A stretch of 64,000 nt of DNA from Ptiloglossa arizonensis (lineage: Eukaryota > Arthropoda > Insecta > Hymenoptera > Colletidae), in assembly GCF_051014685.1 (NCBI RefSeq), contig NW_027478980.1:62001-126000 (forward strand). The letters run 5' to 3'. This document shows, in pieces, positions 11,701 to 24,932 of this stretch (position 1 is the stretch's first letter; every line of letters begins with the position of its first letter). The translations under genes and the position numbers were made by a program. A model generated the notes under the pieces. That model was given only the letters and a program-made list of their open reading frames with translations, had not been told where the DNA came from and ran no database searches.

Positions 11701-12608
11701 TTTTCGCAATTCTGCTGCTCCAACGGCTAAACCAGAATGGCCTAATGAAAAAATACACATACCGTTGTAATCGGGCGAGTTTCTACTTTCAGTTACAATA
11801 GGAATTTTTCGGTTAGGTCAATCCGTTCGCGAGATATGGGACTTTGAAGCTAAGACATGGTTGACAAGACAACAAATTTTTCGCACTTCTGCTGCTGCAA
11901 TCGCTTAACCAGAATGGCCTACGGGGAAAAATACACGTACCGTTGTAATCGGGCGAGTTTCTACTTTCAGATGCAACAGGAATTTTTGGGTTAGGTCAAT
12001 CCGTTCGCGAGAAATGGGAGTTTGAAGCCAAGAAATGGTAGAAAAGGCAAAAAATTTTTCACAATTCTGCTGCTCCAAACGCTTAACCAGAATGGCCTAG
12101 GGAAAAAATACACATACCGTTGTGATCGGGCGAGTTTCTACTTTCAGATGCAATAGGAATTTTTGGGTTGGGTCAATCCGTTCGCGAGATATGGGAGTTT
12201 GAAGACAAGAAATCGTTGAGAAGGCAAAAAATTTTTCGCACTTCTGCTGCTCCATTCGCTTAACCCGAATGGCCTACGGGAAAAATACACGTACCGTTGT
12301 AATCGGGCGAGTTTCTACATTCAGACGAAACAGGAATTTTTGGGTTAGGTCAATCCGTTCGCTTGATATGGGAGTTTGAAGCCAAGAAATGGTTGAGAAG
12401 AAAACAAATTTTTCGCACTTCTGCTGCTCCAAACGCTTAACCAGAATGGCCTAGGGAAAAAATACACATACCGTTGTAATCGAGCGAGTTTCTACTTTCA
12501 GATGCAATAGGAATTTTTGGGTTAGGTCAATCCGTTCGCGAGATATGGGAGTTTGAAGACAAGAATTGGTTGAGAAGGCAAAAAAATTTTCGCAATTCTG
12601 CTGCTCCA
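8711..12608 (+). repeat. Two 11-monomer HOR units of 1949 bp
   Basis: The rare AACTCTTAACC variant, in place of AACGCTTAACC, occurs at 8711, 10660 and 12609, with spacings of 1949 and 1949 bp (11 x 177 + 2). The GACGCGGAAGG-containing monomers are also 1949 bp apart (8130 and 10079 as anchors). The two units are not copies throughout. The second halves differ: the first unit contains CCTACGAGG, GAGAAGTCAAC and GCGAGGGTC monomers, while the second has CGGCTAAACC, CTGCTGCAATCG and CATTCGCTTAACCCG monomers. Equal length may therefore be partly coincidental. In copy 2 the same anchors are 1417 and 2480 bp apart. Confidence 0.8.
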
Positions 12609-13810
12609 AACTCTTAACCAGAATGGCCTAGGGAAAAAATACACATACCGTTGTAATCGGGCGAGTTTCTACTTTCAGACGCAACAGGAATTTTTGGGTT
12701 AGGTCAATCCGTTCGCGAGATATGGGAGTTTGAATACAAGAAATGGTTGAGAAGACAACAAATTTTTCGCACTTCTGCTGCTCCAAACGCTTAACTAGAA
12801 TGGGCTAGGGAGAAAATACACATACCGTTGTAATCGGGCGAGTTTCTACTTTCCGTTACAATAGGAATTTTTGGGTTAGGTCAATCCGTTCGCGAGATAT
12901 GGAACTTTGAAGCTAAGAAATGGTTGACAAGACAAAAAATTTTTCGCACTTCTGCTGCTCCAATCGCTTAACCAGAATGGCCTAGGGGAAAAATACTCGT
13001 ACCGTTGTAATCGGGCGAGTTTCTACTTTCATATGCAATAGGAATTTCTGGGTTAGGTCAATCCGTTCGCGAGATGTGGGAGTTTGAATCCAAGAAATGG
13101 TTGAGAAGACAACAAATTTTTCGTACTTCTGCTGCTCCAATCGCTTAACCAGAATGGCCTACGGGGAAAAATACACGTACCGTTGTAATCGGGCGAGTTT
13201 CTACTTTCAGATGCAACAGGAATTTTTGGGTTAGGTCAATCCGTTCGCGAGAAATGGGAGTTTGAAGCCAAGAAATGGTAGAAAAGGCAAAAAATTTTTC
13301 ACAATTCTGCTGCTCCAAACGCTTAACCAGAATGGCCTAGGGAAAAAATAGACATACCGTTGTGATCGGGCGAGTTTCTACTTTGAGATGCAATAGGAAT
13401 TTTTGGGTTGGGTCAATCCGTTCGCGAGATATGGGAGTTTGAAGACAAGAAATGGTTGAGAAGGCAAAAAATTTTCGCAATTCTGCTGCTCCAAACGCTT
13501 AACCAGATTGGCCTAGGAAAAAAATACACATACCGTTGTAATCGGGCGAGTTTCTACTTTCAGATGCAATAGGAATTTTTGGGTTAAGTCAATCCGTTCG
13601 CGAGGTATGGGAGTTTGAATCCAAGAAATGGTAGAGAAGGCAAAAAAATTTTCGCAATTCTGCTGCTCCAAACGCTTAACCAGTATGGACTAGGGAAAAA
13701 ATACACATACCGTTGTAATCGGTCGAGTTTCTACTTTCACATGCAATAAGAATTTTTGTGTTAGGTCAATCCGTTCGCGAGATATGGGAGTTTGAAGCCA
13801 AGAAATGGTT
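12609..13810 (+). repeat. Bridge segment of super-block 1
   Basis: Seven monomers lie between the last AACTCTTAACC variant and the 9-mer pair: CTTAACTAGAATGGG, ATACTCGTACC, CCTACGGGG, ATAGACATACC with GTGATC, CCAGATTGG, and CAGTATGGAC with AATCGGTCGAG types. Six of these types occur in almost the same order downstream of 10660, so this is the beginning of a further, incomplete unit of that family. The matching segment in copy 2 is 52129-53330. Confidence 0.75.
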
Positions 13811-16800
13811 GAGAATGCAAAAAATTTTTCGCAATTCTGCTGCTTCAAACGCTTAACCAGAATGGCCTAGGGAAAAAATACACATACCGTTGTAATCGGG
13901 CGAGTTTCTGCTTTCAGATGCAATAAGAATTTTTGGGTTTGGTCAATCCGTTCGCGAGATATGGGACTTTGAAGCTAAGACATGGTTGACAAGACAACAA
14001 ATTTTTCGCACTTCTGCTGCTGCAATCGCTTAACCAGAATGGCCTACGGGGAAAAATACACATACCGTTGTGATCGGGCGAGTTTCTACTTTCAGATGCA
14101 ATAGGAATTTTTGGGTTGGGTCAATCCGTTCGCGAGATATGGGAGTTTGAAGACAAGAAATGGTTGAGAAGGCAAAAAATTTTTCGCACTTCTGCTGCTC
14201 CATTCGCTTAATCCGAATGGCCTACGGGAAAAATACACGTACCGTTGTAATCGGGCGAGTTTCTACATTCAGACGAAACAGGAATTTTTGGGTTAGGTCA
14301 ATCCGTTCGCTTGATATGGGAGTTTGAAGCCAAGAAATGGTTGAGAAGAAAACAAATTTTTCGCACTTCTGCTGCTCCAAACGCTTAACCAGAATGGCCT
14401 AGGGAAAAAATACACATACCGTTGTAATCGGGCGAGTTTCTGCTTTCAGACGCAACAGGAATTTTTGGGTTAGGTCAATCCGTTCGCGAGATATGGGAGT
14501 TTGAATCCAAGAAATGGTTGAGAAGACAACAAATTTTTCGCACTTCTGCTGCTCCAAACGCTTAACCAGAATGGGCTAGGGAGAAAATACACATACCGTT
14601 GTAATCGGGCGAGTTTCTGCTTTCAGATGCAATAAGAATTTTTGGGTTAGGTCAATCCGTTCGCGAGATATGGGAGTTTGAAGCCAAGAAATGGTTGAGA
14701 AAGCAAAAATTTTTTCGCAATTCTGCTGCCCCAACGGCTAAACCGGAATGGCCTAATGAAAAAATACACGTACCGTTGTAATTGGGCGAGATTCTACTTT
14801 CAAATGCACAAGGAATTTCTGGGTTCGGTCAATCCGTTCGCGAGATATGGGACTTTGAATCTAAGAAATGGTTGACAAGACAACAAATTTTTCGCACTTC
14901 TGCTGCTCCAATCGCTTAACCAGAATGGCCTACGGGGAAAAATACACGTACCGTTGTAATCGGGCGAGTTTCTACTTTCAGATGCAACAGGAATTTTTGG
15001 GTTAGGTCAATCCGTTCGCGAGAAATGGGAGTTTGAAGCCAAGAAATGGTAGAAAAGGCAAACAATTTTTCACAATTCTGCTGCTCCAAACACTTAACCA
15101 GAATGGCCTAGGGAAAAAATACACATACCGTTGTGATCGGGCGAGTTTCTACTTTCAGATGCAATAGGAATTTTTGGGCTGGGTCAATCCGTTCGCGAGA
15201 TATGGGAGTTTGAAGACAAGAAATGGTTGAGAAGGCAAAAAATTTTTCGCAATTCTGCTGTTCCAAACGCTTAACCAGAATGGCCTAGGGAAAAAATACA
15301 CATACCGTTGTAATCGGTCGAGTTTCTACTTTCACATGCAATAAGAATTTTTGTGTTAGGTCAATCCGTTCGCGAGATATGGGAGTTTGAAGCCAAGAAA
15401 TGGTTGAGAATGCAAAAAATTTTTCGCAATTCTGCTGCTTCAAACGCTTAACCAGAATGGCCTAGGGAAAAAATACACATACCGTTGTAATCGGGCGAGT
15501 TTCTGCTTTCAGATGCAATAAGAATTTTTGGGTTTGGTCAATCCGTTCGCGAGATATGGGACTTTGAAGCTAAGACATGGTTGACAAGACAACAAATTTT
15601 TCGCACTTCTGCTGCTGCAATCGCTTAACCAGAATGGCCTACGGGGAAAAATACACATACCGTTGTGATCGGGCGAGTTTCTACTTTCAGATGCAATAGG
15701 AATTTTTGGGTTGGGTCAATCCGTTCGCGAGATATGGGAGTTTGAAGACAAGAAATGGTTGAGAAGGCAAAAAATTTTTCGCACTTCTGCTGCTCCATTC
15801 GCTTAATCCGAATGGCCTACGGGAAAAATACACGTACCGTTGTAATCGGGCGAGTTTCTATATTCAGACGAAACAGGAATTTTTGGGTTAGGTCAATCCG
15901 TTCGCTTGATATGGGAGTTTGAAGCCAAGAAATGGTTGAGAAGAAAACAAATTTTTCGCACTTCTGCTGCTCCAAACGCTTAACCAGAATGGCCTAGGGA
16001 AAAAATACACATACCGTTGTAATCGGGCGAGTTTCTGCTTTCAGACGCAACAGGAATTTTTGGGTTAGGTCAATCCGTTCGCGAGATATGGGAGTTTGAA
16101 TCCAAGAAATGGTTGAGAAGACAACAAATTTTTCGCAATTCTGCTGCTCCAAACGCTTAACCAGAATGGGCTAGGGAGAAAATACACATACCGTTGTAAT
16201 CGGGCGAGTTTCTGCTTTCAGATGCAATAAGAATTTTTGGGTTAGGTCAATCCGTTCGCGAGATATGGGAGTTTGAAGCCAAGAAATGGTTGAGAAAGCA
16301 AAAATTTTTTCGCAATTCTGCTGCTCCAACGGCTAAACCGGAATGGCCTAATGAAAAAATACATGTACCGTTGTAATTGGTCGAGATTCTACTTTCAAAT
16401 GCACAAGGAATTTCTGGGTTCGGTCAATCCGTTCGCGAGATATGGGACTTTGAATCTAAGAAATGGTTGACAAGACAACAAATTTTTCGCACTTCTGCTG
16501 CTCCAATCGCTTAACCAGAATGGCCTACGGGGAAAAATACACGTACCGTTGTAATCGGGCGAGTTTCTACTTTCAGATGCAACAGGAATTTTTGGGTTAG
16601 GTCAATCCGTTCGCGAGAAATGGGAGTTTGAAGCCAAGAAATGGTAGAAAAGGCAAACAATTTTTCACAATTCTGCTGCTCCAAACGCTTAACCAGAATG
16701 GCCTAGGGAAAAAATACACATACCGTTGTGATCGGGCGAGTTTCTACTTTCAGATGCAATAGGAATTTTTGGGCTGGGTCAATCCGTTCGCGAGATATGG

Positions 16801-17000
16801 GAGTTTGAAGACAAGAAATGGTTGAGAAGGCAAAAAATTTTTCGCAATTCTGCTGCTCCAAACGCTTAACCAGAATGGCCTAGGGAAAAAATACACATAC
16901 CGTTGTAATCGGGCGAGTTTCTACTTTCAGATGCAATAGGAATTTTTGGGTTAGGTCAATCCGTTCGCGAGATATGGGAGTTTGAAGACAAGAAATGGTT
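13811..17000 (+). repeat. Two 9-monomer HOR units (1595 bp)
   Basis: GAGAATGC with TGCTTCAAACG occurs at 13811 and 15406. The distinctive CCAACGGCTAAACCGG monomer occurs at 14731 and 16326. Both spacings are 1595 bp (9 x 177 + 2). Shared private changes include TTTCTGCTTTCAGA, AATTGGGCGAGATTC or its relative, GGGCTGGGTC and the GAGAAGAAAAC head. The second unit diverges in its last monomer (after about 16880), where the AATCGGTCGAG end of unit 1 is replaced by AATCGGGCGAG. One matching unit is at about 53331-54924. Confidence 0.85.
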
Positions 17001-18724
17001 GAGAAGGCAAAAAATTTTTCACAATTCTGCTGCTCCAAACGCTTAACCAGAATGGCCTAGGGAAAAAATACACATACCGTTGTGATCGGGCGAGTTTCTA
17101 CTTTCAGATGCAATAGGAATTTTTGGGTTGGGTCAATCCGTTCGCGAGATATGGGAGTTTGAAGACAAGAAATGGTTGAGAAGGCAAAAAATTTTTCGCA
17201 ATTCTGCTGCTCCAAACGCTTAACCAGAATGGCCTAGGGAAAAAATACACATACCGTTGTAATCGGGCGAGTTTCTACTTTCAGATGCAACAGGAATTTT
17301 TGGGATAGGTCAATCCGTTCGCTAGGTATGGGAGTTTGAAGCCAAGAAGTGGTAGAGAAGGCAAAATATTTTCCGCAATTCTGCTGCTCCAAACGCTTAA
17401 CCAGTATGGGCTAGGGAAAAAATACACATAACGTTGTAATCGGGCGAGTATCTACTTTCACATGCAATAAGAATTTTTGGGTTAGGTCAATCCGTTCGCG
17501 AGATATGGGAGTTTGTTGAAGACAAGAAATGGTTGAGAAGGCAAAAAATTTTTCGCAATTCTGCTGCTCCAAACGCTTAACCACAATGGCCTAGGGAAAA
17601 AATACACATACCGTTGTAATCGGGCAAGTTTCTACTTTCAGACGCAACAGGAATTTTTGGGTTAGGTCAATCCGTTCGCGAGATATGGGAGTTTGAAGAC
17701 AAGAAATGGTAGAAAAGGCAAAAAATTTTTCACAATTCTGCTGCTCCAAACGCTTAACCAGAATGGCCTAGGGAAAAAATACACATACCGTTGTGATCGG
17801 GCGAGTTTCTACTTTCAGATGCAATAGGAATTTTTGGGTTAGGTCAATCCGTTCGCGAGATATGGGAGTTTGAAGACAAGAAATGGTTGAGAAGGCAAAA
17901 AATTTTTCGCAATTCTGCTGCTCCAAACGCTTAACCACAATGGCCTAGGGAAAAAATACACATACCGTTGTGATCGGGCGAGTTTCTACTTTCAGATGCA
18001 ATAGGAATTTTTGGGTTAGGTCAATCCGTTCGCGAGATATGGGAGTTTGAAGACAAGAAATGGTTGAGAAGGCAAAAAATTTTTCGCAATTCTGCTGCTC
18101 CAAACGCTTAACCAGAATGGCCTAGGGAAAAAATACAAATACCGTTGTAATCGGGCGAGTTTCTACTTTCACATGCAATAAGAATTTTTGGGTTAGGTCA
18201 ATCCGTTCGCGAGAAATGGGAGTTTGAAACCAAGAAATGGTTGAGAAGACAACAAATATTTCGCAATTCTGCTGCTCCAAACGCTTAACCAGAATGGCCT
18301 AGGGAAAAAATACACATACCGTTGTAATCGAGCGAGTTTCTACTTTCAGATGCAATAGGAATTTTTGGGTTAGGTCAATCCGTTCGCGAGATATGGGAGT
18401 TTGAAGACAAGAAATGGTTGAGAAGGCAAAAAATTTTTCGCAATTCTGCTGCTCCAAACGCTTAACCACAATGGCCTAGGGAAAAAATACACATACCGTT
18501 GTAATCGGGCAAGTTTCTACTTTCAGACGCAACAGGAATTTTTGGGTTAGGTCAATCCGTTCGCGAGATATGGGAGTTTGAAGACAAGAAATGGTTGAGA
18601 AGGCAAAAAATTTTTCGCACTTCTGCTGCTCCAATCGCTTAACCAGAGTGGCCTACGGTGAAAAATACACGTACCGTTGTAATCGGGCGAGTTTCTACTT
18701 TCAGATGCAACAGGAATTTTTGGG
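17001..18724 (+). repeat. Monomers closing super-block 1 and starting the patchwork region
   Basis: Ten monomers, mostly GAGAAGGC types alternating between GTGATC and GTAATC forms, occupy this stretch. Those at 17330-17500 carry AAGTGGTAGAG, TTTCCGCAATT, AACGTTG and GAGTATCTAC and match 54910-55080. From about 17520 the pattern differs from copy 2: CCACAATGG monomers appear repeatedly (17581, 17935, 18466), with GGGCAAGTTTC in two of them. One monomer has a 3-bp duplication, GTTTGTTGAAG, at 17511. No other feature is seen. Confidence 0.7.
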
Positions 18725-20994
18725 TTAGGTCAATCCGTTCGCGAGAAATGGGAGTTTGAAGCCAAGAAATGGTAGAAAAGGCAAAAAATTTTTCACAATT
18801 CTGCTGCTCCAAACGCTTAGCCAGAATGGCCTAGGGAAAAATACACATACCGTTGTGATCGGGCGAGTTTCTACTTTCAGATGCAATAGGAATTTTTGGG
18901 TTGGGTCAATCCGTTCGCGAGATATGGGAGTTTGAAGACATGAAATGGTTGAGAAGGCAAAAAATTTTTCGCAATTCTGCTGCTCCAAACGCTTAACCAG
19001 AATGGCCTAGGAAAAAAATACACATACCGTTGTAATCGGGCGAGTTTCTACTTTCAGATGCAATAGGAATTTTTGGGTTAGGTCAATCCGTTCGCGAGGT
19101 ATGGGAGTTTGAAGCCAAGAAATGGTAGAGAAGGCAAAAAATTTTTCGCAATTCTGCTGCTCCAAACGCTTAACGAGTATGGACTAGGGAAAAAATACAC
19201 ATACCGTTGTAATCGGTCGAGTTTCTACTTTCACATGCAATAAGAATTTTTGGGTTAGGTCAATCCGTTCGCGAGATATGAGAGTTTGAAGCTAAGATAT
19301 GGTTGAGAAGACAACAAATTTTTCGCAAATCTGCTGCTCCAAACGCTTAACCAGAATGGCCTAGGGAAAAAATACACATACCGTTGTAATCGGGCGAGTT
19401 TCTACTTTCAGATGCAATAGGAATTTTTGGGTTAGGTCAATCCGTTCGCGAGATATGGGAGTTTGAAGACAAGAAATGGTTGAGAAGGCAAAAAATTTTT
19501 CGCAATTCTGCTGCTCCAAACGCTTAACCAGAATGGCCTAGGGAAAAAATACAAATACCGTTGTAATCGGGCGAGTTTCTACTTTCACATGCAATAAGAA
19601 TTTTTGGGTTAGGTCAATCCGTTCGCGAGAAATGGGAGTTTGAAACCAAGAAATGGTTGAGAAGACAACAAATATTTCGCAATTCTGCTGCAAACGCTTA
19701 ACCAGAATGGCCTAGGGAAAAAATACACATACCGTTGTAATCGAGCGAGTCTCTACTTTCAGATGCAATAGGAATTTTTGGGTTAGGTCAATCCGTTCGC
19801 GAGATATGGGAGTTTGAAGACAAGAAATGGTTGAGAAGGCAAAAAATTTTTCGCAATTCTGCTGCTCCAAACGCTTAACCACAATGGCCTAGGGAAAAAA
19901 TACACATACCGTTGTAATCGGGCGAGTTTCTACTTTCAGACGCAACAGGAATTTTTGGGTTAGGTCAATCCGTTCGCGAGATATGGGAGTTTGAATACAA
20001 GAAATGGTTGAGAAGACAACAAATTTTTCGCACTTCTGCTGCTCCAAACGCTTAACCAGAATGGGCTAGGGAGAAAATACACATACCGTTGTAATCGGGC
20101 GAGTTTCTACTTTCAGTTACAATGGGAATTTTTGGGTTAGGTCAATCCGTTCGCGAGATATGGAACTTTGAAGATAAGAAATGGTTGACAAGACTACAAA
20201 TTTTTCGCACTTCTGCTGCTCCAATCGCTTAACCAGAATAGCCTAGGGGAAAAATACACGTACCGTTGTAATCGGGCGAGTTTCTACTTTCATATGCAAT
20301 AGGAATTTTTGGGTTAGGTCAATCCGTTCGCGAGATATGGGAGTTTGAATCCAAGAAATGGTTGAGAAGACAACAAATTTTTCGCACTTCTGCTGCTCCA
20401 ATCGCTTAACCAGAATGGCCTACGGGGAAAAATACACGTACCTTTGTAATCGGGCGAGTTTCTACTTTCAGATGCAACAGGAATTTTTGGGTTAGGTCAA
20501 TCCGTTCGCGAGAAATGGGAGTTTGAAGCCAAGAAATGGTAGAAAAGGCAAAAAATTTTTCACAATTCTGCTGCTCCAAACGCTTAACCAGAATGACCTA
20601 GGGAAAAAATACACATACCGTTGTAATCGGGCGAGTTTCTACTTTCAGACGCAACAGGAATTTTTGGGTTATGTCAATCCGTTCGCGAGATATGGGAGTT
20701 TGAATCCAAGAAATGGTTGAGAAGACAACAAATTTTTCGCACTTCTGCTGCTCCAAACGCTTAACCAGAATGGGCTAGGGAGAAAATACACATACCGTTG
20801 TAATCGGGCGAGTTTCTACTTTCAGTTACAATAGGAATTTTTGGGTTAGGTCAATCCGTTCGCGAGAAATGGGAGTTTGAATCCAAGAAATGGTTGAGAA
20901 GACAACAAATTTTTCGCACTTCTGCTGCTCCAATCGCTTAACCAGAATGGCGTACGGGGAAAAATACACGTACCGTTGTAATCGGGCGAGTTTC

Positions 20995-20999
20995 CATAA
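20995..20999 (+). other. 5-bp CATAA insertion, copy 1
   Basis: GAGTTTC-CATAA-TACTTTCAG has five extra bases within the normal GAGTTTCTACTTTCAG, just downstream of the CENP-B-like motif. This makes the monomer 182 bp. The monomer also has GGCGTACGGGG. Confidence 0.85.
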
Positions 21000-22772
21000 T
21001 ACTTTCAGATGCAACAGGAATTTTTGGGTTAGGTCAATCCGTTCGCGAGAAATGGGAGTTTGAAGCCAAGAAATGGTAGAAAAGGCAAAAAATTTTTCAC
21101 AATTCTGCTGCTCCAAACGCTTAACCAGAATGGCCTAGGGAAAAAATACACATACCGTTGTGATCGGGCGAGTTTCTACTTTCAGATGCAATAGGAATTT
21201 TTGGGTTGGGTCAATCCGTTCGCGAGATATGGGAGTTTGAATCCAAGAAATGGTTGAGAAGACAACAAATTTTTCGCACTTCTGCTGCTCCAATCGCTTA
21301 ACCAGAATGGCCTACGGGGAAAAATACACGTACCGTTGTAATCGGGCGAGTTTCTACTTTCAGATGCAACAGGAATTTTTGGGTTAGGTCAATCCGTTCG
21401 CGAGAAATGGGAGTTTGAAGCCAAGAAATGGTAGAAAAGGCAAAAAATTTTTCACAATTCTGCTGCTCCAAACGCTTAACGAGTATGGACTAGGGAAAAA
21501 ATACACATATCGTTGTAATCGGTCGAGTTCCTACTTTCACATGCAATAAGAATTTTTGGGTTGGGTCAATCCGTTCGCGAGATATGGGAGTTTGAAGCCA
21601 AGAAATGGTTGAGAATGCAAAAAATTTTTCGCAATTCTGCTGCTTCAAACGCTTAACCAGAATGGCCTTGGGAAAAAATACACATACCGTTGTATTCGGG
21701 CGAGTTTCTACTTTCAAAGGCAATAGGAATTTTTGGGTTAGGTCTATCCGTTCGCGAGATATGAGAGTTTGAAGCTAAGATATGGTTGCGAAGACAACAA
21801 ATTTTTCGCAAATCTGCTGCTCCAAACGCTTAACCAGAATGGCCTAGGGAAAAAATACACATACCGTTGTAATCGGGCGAGTTTCTACTTTCAGATTCAA
21901 TAGGAATTTTTGGGTTAAGGCAATCCGTTCGCGAGATATGGGAGTTTGAAGACAAGAAATGGTTGAGAAGGCAAAAAATTTTTCGCAATTCTGCTGCTCC
22001 AAACGCTTAACCAGAATGGCCTAGGGAGAAAATACACATACCGTTGTAATCGGGCGAGTTTCTACTTTCAGTTACAATGGGAATTTTTGGGTTAGGTCAA
22101 TCCGTTCGCGAGATATGGAACTTTGAAGCTAAGAAATGGTTGACAAGACTACAAATTTTTCGCACTTCTGCTGCTCCAATCGCTTAACCAGAATAGCCTA
22201 GGGGAAAAATACACGTACCGTTGTAATCGGGCGAGTTTCTACTTTCATATGCAATAGGAATTTTTGGGTTAGGTCAATCCGTTCGCGAGATATGGGAGAT
22301 TGAATCCAAGAAATGGTTGAGAAGACAACAAATTTTTCGCACTTCTGCTGCTCCAATCGCTTAACCAGAATGGCCTACGGGGAAAAATACACGTACCTTT
22401 GTAATCGGGCGAGTTTCTACTTTCAGACGCAACAGGAATTTTTGGGTTAGGTCAATCCGTTCGCGAGATATGGGAGTTTGAAGACAAGAAATGGTTGAGA
22501 AGACAACAAATTTTTCGCACTTCTGCTGCTCCAAACGCTTAACCAGAATGGGCTAGGGAGAAAATACACATACCGTTGTAATCGGGCGAGTTTCTACTTT
22601 CAGTTACAATAGGAATTTTTGGGTTAGGTCAATCCGTTCGCGAGAAATGGGAGTTTGAATCCAAGAAATGATTGAGAAGACAACAAATTTTTCGCACTTC
22701 TGCTGCTCCAATCGCTTAACCAGAATGGCCTACGGGGAAAAATACACGTACCGTTGTAATCGGGCGAGTTTC

Positions 22773-22777
22773 CATAA
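22773..22777 (+). other. 5-bp CATAA insertion, copy 2
   Basis: This is the same insertion at the same phase as 20995, in a monomer with the ATGATTGAGAAG head and the usual GGCCTACGGGG. Confidence 0.85.
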
Positions 22778-23693
22778 TACTTTCAGATGCAACAGGAATT
22801 TTTGGGTTAGGTCAATCCGTTCGCGAGAAATGGGAGTTTGAAGCCAAGAAATGGTAGAAAAGGCAAAAAATTTTTCACAATTCTGCTGCTCCAAACGCTT
22901 AACCAGAATGGCCTAGGGAAAAAATACACATACCGTTGTGATCGGGCGAGTTTCTACTTTCAGATGCAATAGGAATTTTTGGGTTGGGTCAATCCGTTCG
23001 CGAGATATGGGAGTTTGAATCCAAGAAATGGTTGAGAAGACAACAAATTTTTCGCACTTCTGCTGCTCCAATCGCTTAACCAGGATGGCCTACGGGGAAA
23101 AATACACGTACCGTTGTAATCGGGCGAGTTTCTACTTTCAGATGCAACAGGAATTTTTGGGTTAGGTCAATCCGTTCGCGAGAAATGGGAGTTTGAAGCC
23201 AAGGAATGGTAGAAAAGGCAAGAAATTTTTCACAATTCTGCTGCTCCAAACGCTTAACGAGTATGGACTAGGGAAAAAATACACATATCGTTGTAATCGG
23301 TCGAGTTCCTACTTTCACATGCAATAAGAATTTTTGGGTTGGGTCAATCCGTTCGCGAGATATGGGAGTTTGAAGCCAAGAAATGGTTGAGAATGCAAAA
23401 AATTTTTCGCAATTCTGCTGCTCCAAACGCTTAACAAGAATGGCCTAGGGAAAAAATACACATACCGTTGTAATCGGGCGAGTTTCTACTTTCAGACGCA
23501 ACAGGAATTTTTGGGTTAGGTCAATCCGTTCGCGAGATATGGGAGTTTGAATCCAAGAAATGGTTGAGAAGACAACAAATTTTTCGCACTTCTGCTGCTC
23601 CAATCGCTTAACCAGAATGGCCTACGGTGAAAAATACACGTACCGTTGTAATCGGGCGAGTTTCTACTTTCAGATGCAACAGGAATTTTTGGG

Positions 23694-24932
23694 TTAGGTC
23701 AATCCGTTCGCGAGAAATGGGAGTTTGAAGCCAAGAAATGGTAGAAAAGGCAAAAAATTTTTCACAATTCTGCTGCTCCAAACGCTTAACCAGAATGGCC
23801 TAGGGAAAAATACACATACCGTTGTGATCGGGCGAGTTTCTACTTTCAGATGCAATAGGAATTTTTGGGTTGGGTCAATCCGTTCGCGAGATATGGGAGT
23901 TTGAAGACATGAAATGGTTGAGAAGGCAAAAAATTTTTCGCAATTCTGCTGCTCCAAACGCTTAACCAGAATGGCCTAGGAAAAAAATACACATACCGTT
24001 GTAATCGGGCGAGTTTCTACTTTCAGATGCAATAGGAATTTTTGGGTTAGGTCAATCCGTTCGCGAGGTATGGGAGTTTGAAGCCAAGAAATGGTAGAGA
24101 AGGCAAAAAATTTTTCGCAATTCTGCTGCTCCAAACGCTTAACGAGTATGGACTAGGGAAAAAATACACATACCGTTGTAATCGGTCGAGTTTCTACTTT
24201 CACATGCAATAAGAATTTTTGGGTTAGGTCAATCCGTTCGCGAGATATGAGAGTTTGAAGCTAAGATATGGTTGAGAAGACAACAAATTTTTCGCAAATC
24301 TGCTGCACCAAACGCTTAACCAGAATGGCCTAGGGAAAAAATACACATACCGTTGTAATCGGGCGAGTTTCTACTTTCAGATGCAATAGGAATTTTTGGG
24401 TTAGGTCAATCCGTTCGCGAGATATGGGAGTTTGAAGACAAGAAATGGTTGAGAAGGCAAAAAATTTTTCGCAATTCTGCTGCTCCAAACGCTTAACCAG
24501 AATGGCCTAGGGAAAAAATACAAATACCGTTGTAATCGGGCGAGTTTCTACTTTCACATGCAATAAGAATTTTTGGGTTAGGTCAATCCGTTCGCGAGAT
24601 ATGGAACTTTGAAGATAAGAAATGGTTGACAAGACTACAAATTTTTCGCACTTCTGCTGCTCCAATCGCTTAACCAGAATAGCCTAGGGGAAAAATACAC
24701 GTACCGTTGTAATCGGGCGAGTTTCTACTTTCATATGCAATAGGAATTTTTGGGTTAGGTCAATCCGTTCGCGAGATATGGGAGTTTGAATCCAAGAAAT
24801 GGTTGAGAAGACAACAAATTTTTCGCACTTCTGCTGCTCCAATCGCTTAACCAGAATGGCCTACGGGGAAAAATACACGTACCTTTGTAATCGGGCGAGT
24901 TTCTACTTTCAGATGCAACAGGAATTTTTGGG
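23694..24932 (+). repeat. 7-monomer unit, copy 1 (1239 bp)
   Basis: This is exactly 7 x 177 = 1239 bp and is repeated directly next to itself. Private markers shared with the next copy are the one-base-shorter CCTAGGGAAAAATACAC, GAAGACATGAAATGG, CTTAACGAGTATGG, CTGCTGCACCAAACG, ACAAATACCG and GGAACTTTGAAGATAAG. The first five monomers also match 18725-19620, whose own version carries CTTAGCCAG near 18818. The start chosen is nominal, because a tandem duplication has no unique boundary. Confidence 0.88.

Larger units (their letters stand above)
1..17520 (+). repeat. Super-block copy 1 (about 17.5 kb)
   Basis: This is a long ordered succession of monomer types that recurs in the same order at about 31025-55090. 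Fixed points are 1 = 31025, 411 = 31435, 2161 = 32831, 6488 = 45831, 8130 = 47651, 10079 = 49068, 11720 = 50709 and 16326 = 54251. The offset between the copies changes in steps of about 177-bp multiples, showing gains or losses of whole monomers. The shared order ends at about 17.5 kb. There the AAGTGGTAGAG and AACGTTG monomers (17339-17430, matching 54918-55010) are the last pair, and the following monomers differ. The left boundary lies outside the window. Confidence 0.85.
18725..23693 (+). repeat. Patchwork of short HOR fragments
   Basis: About 28 monomers are assembled from pieces found again downstream. Positions 18725-19620 match 23694-24589 (offset 4969). About 20155-21250 match about 25835-26930 (offset 5680). 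About 21490-21870 match 27530-27910, 28954-29330 and 30017-30400. About 22663-23400 match 26926-27660 and 28350-29090. The CTTAACGAGTATGG marker lies at 19173, 21479 and 23257, giving 13- and 10-monomer spacing. Two monomers carry the 5-bp CATAA insertion (20995 and 22773). Nothing other than satellite is visible. Confidence 0.75.

Noticed and set aside
20523..20720. 65-codon plus-strand frame (also at 26203) and 61-codon frames at 34371, 37733 and 41273
   Set aside because: They depend on TAGAAAAGG heads replacing the TGA of GGTTGAG and on CAACAGG replacing the TAG of CAATAGG. They are satellite copies spaced by HOR lengths, not genes.
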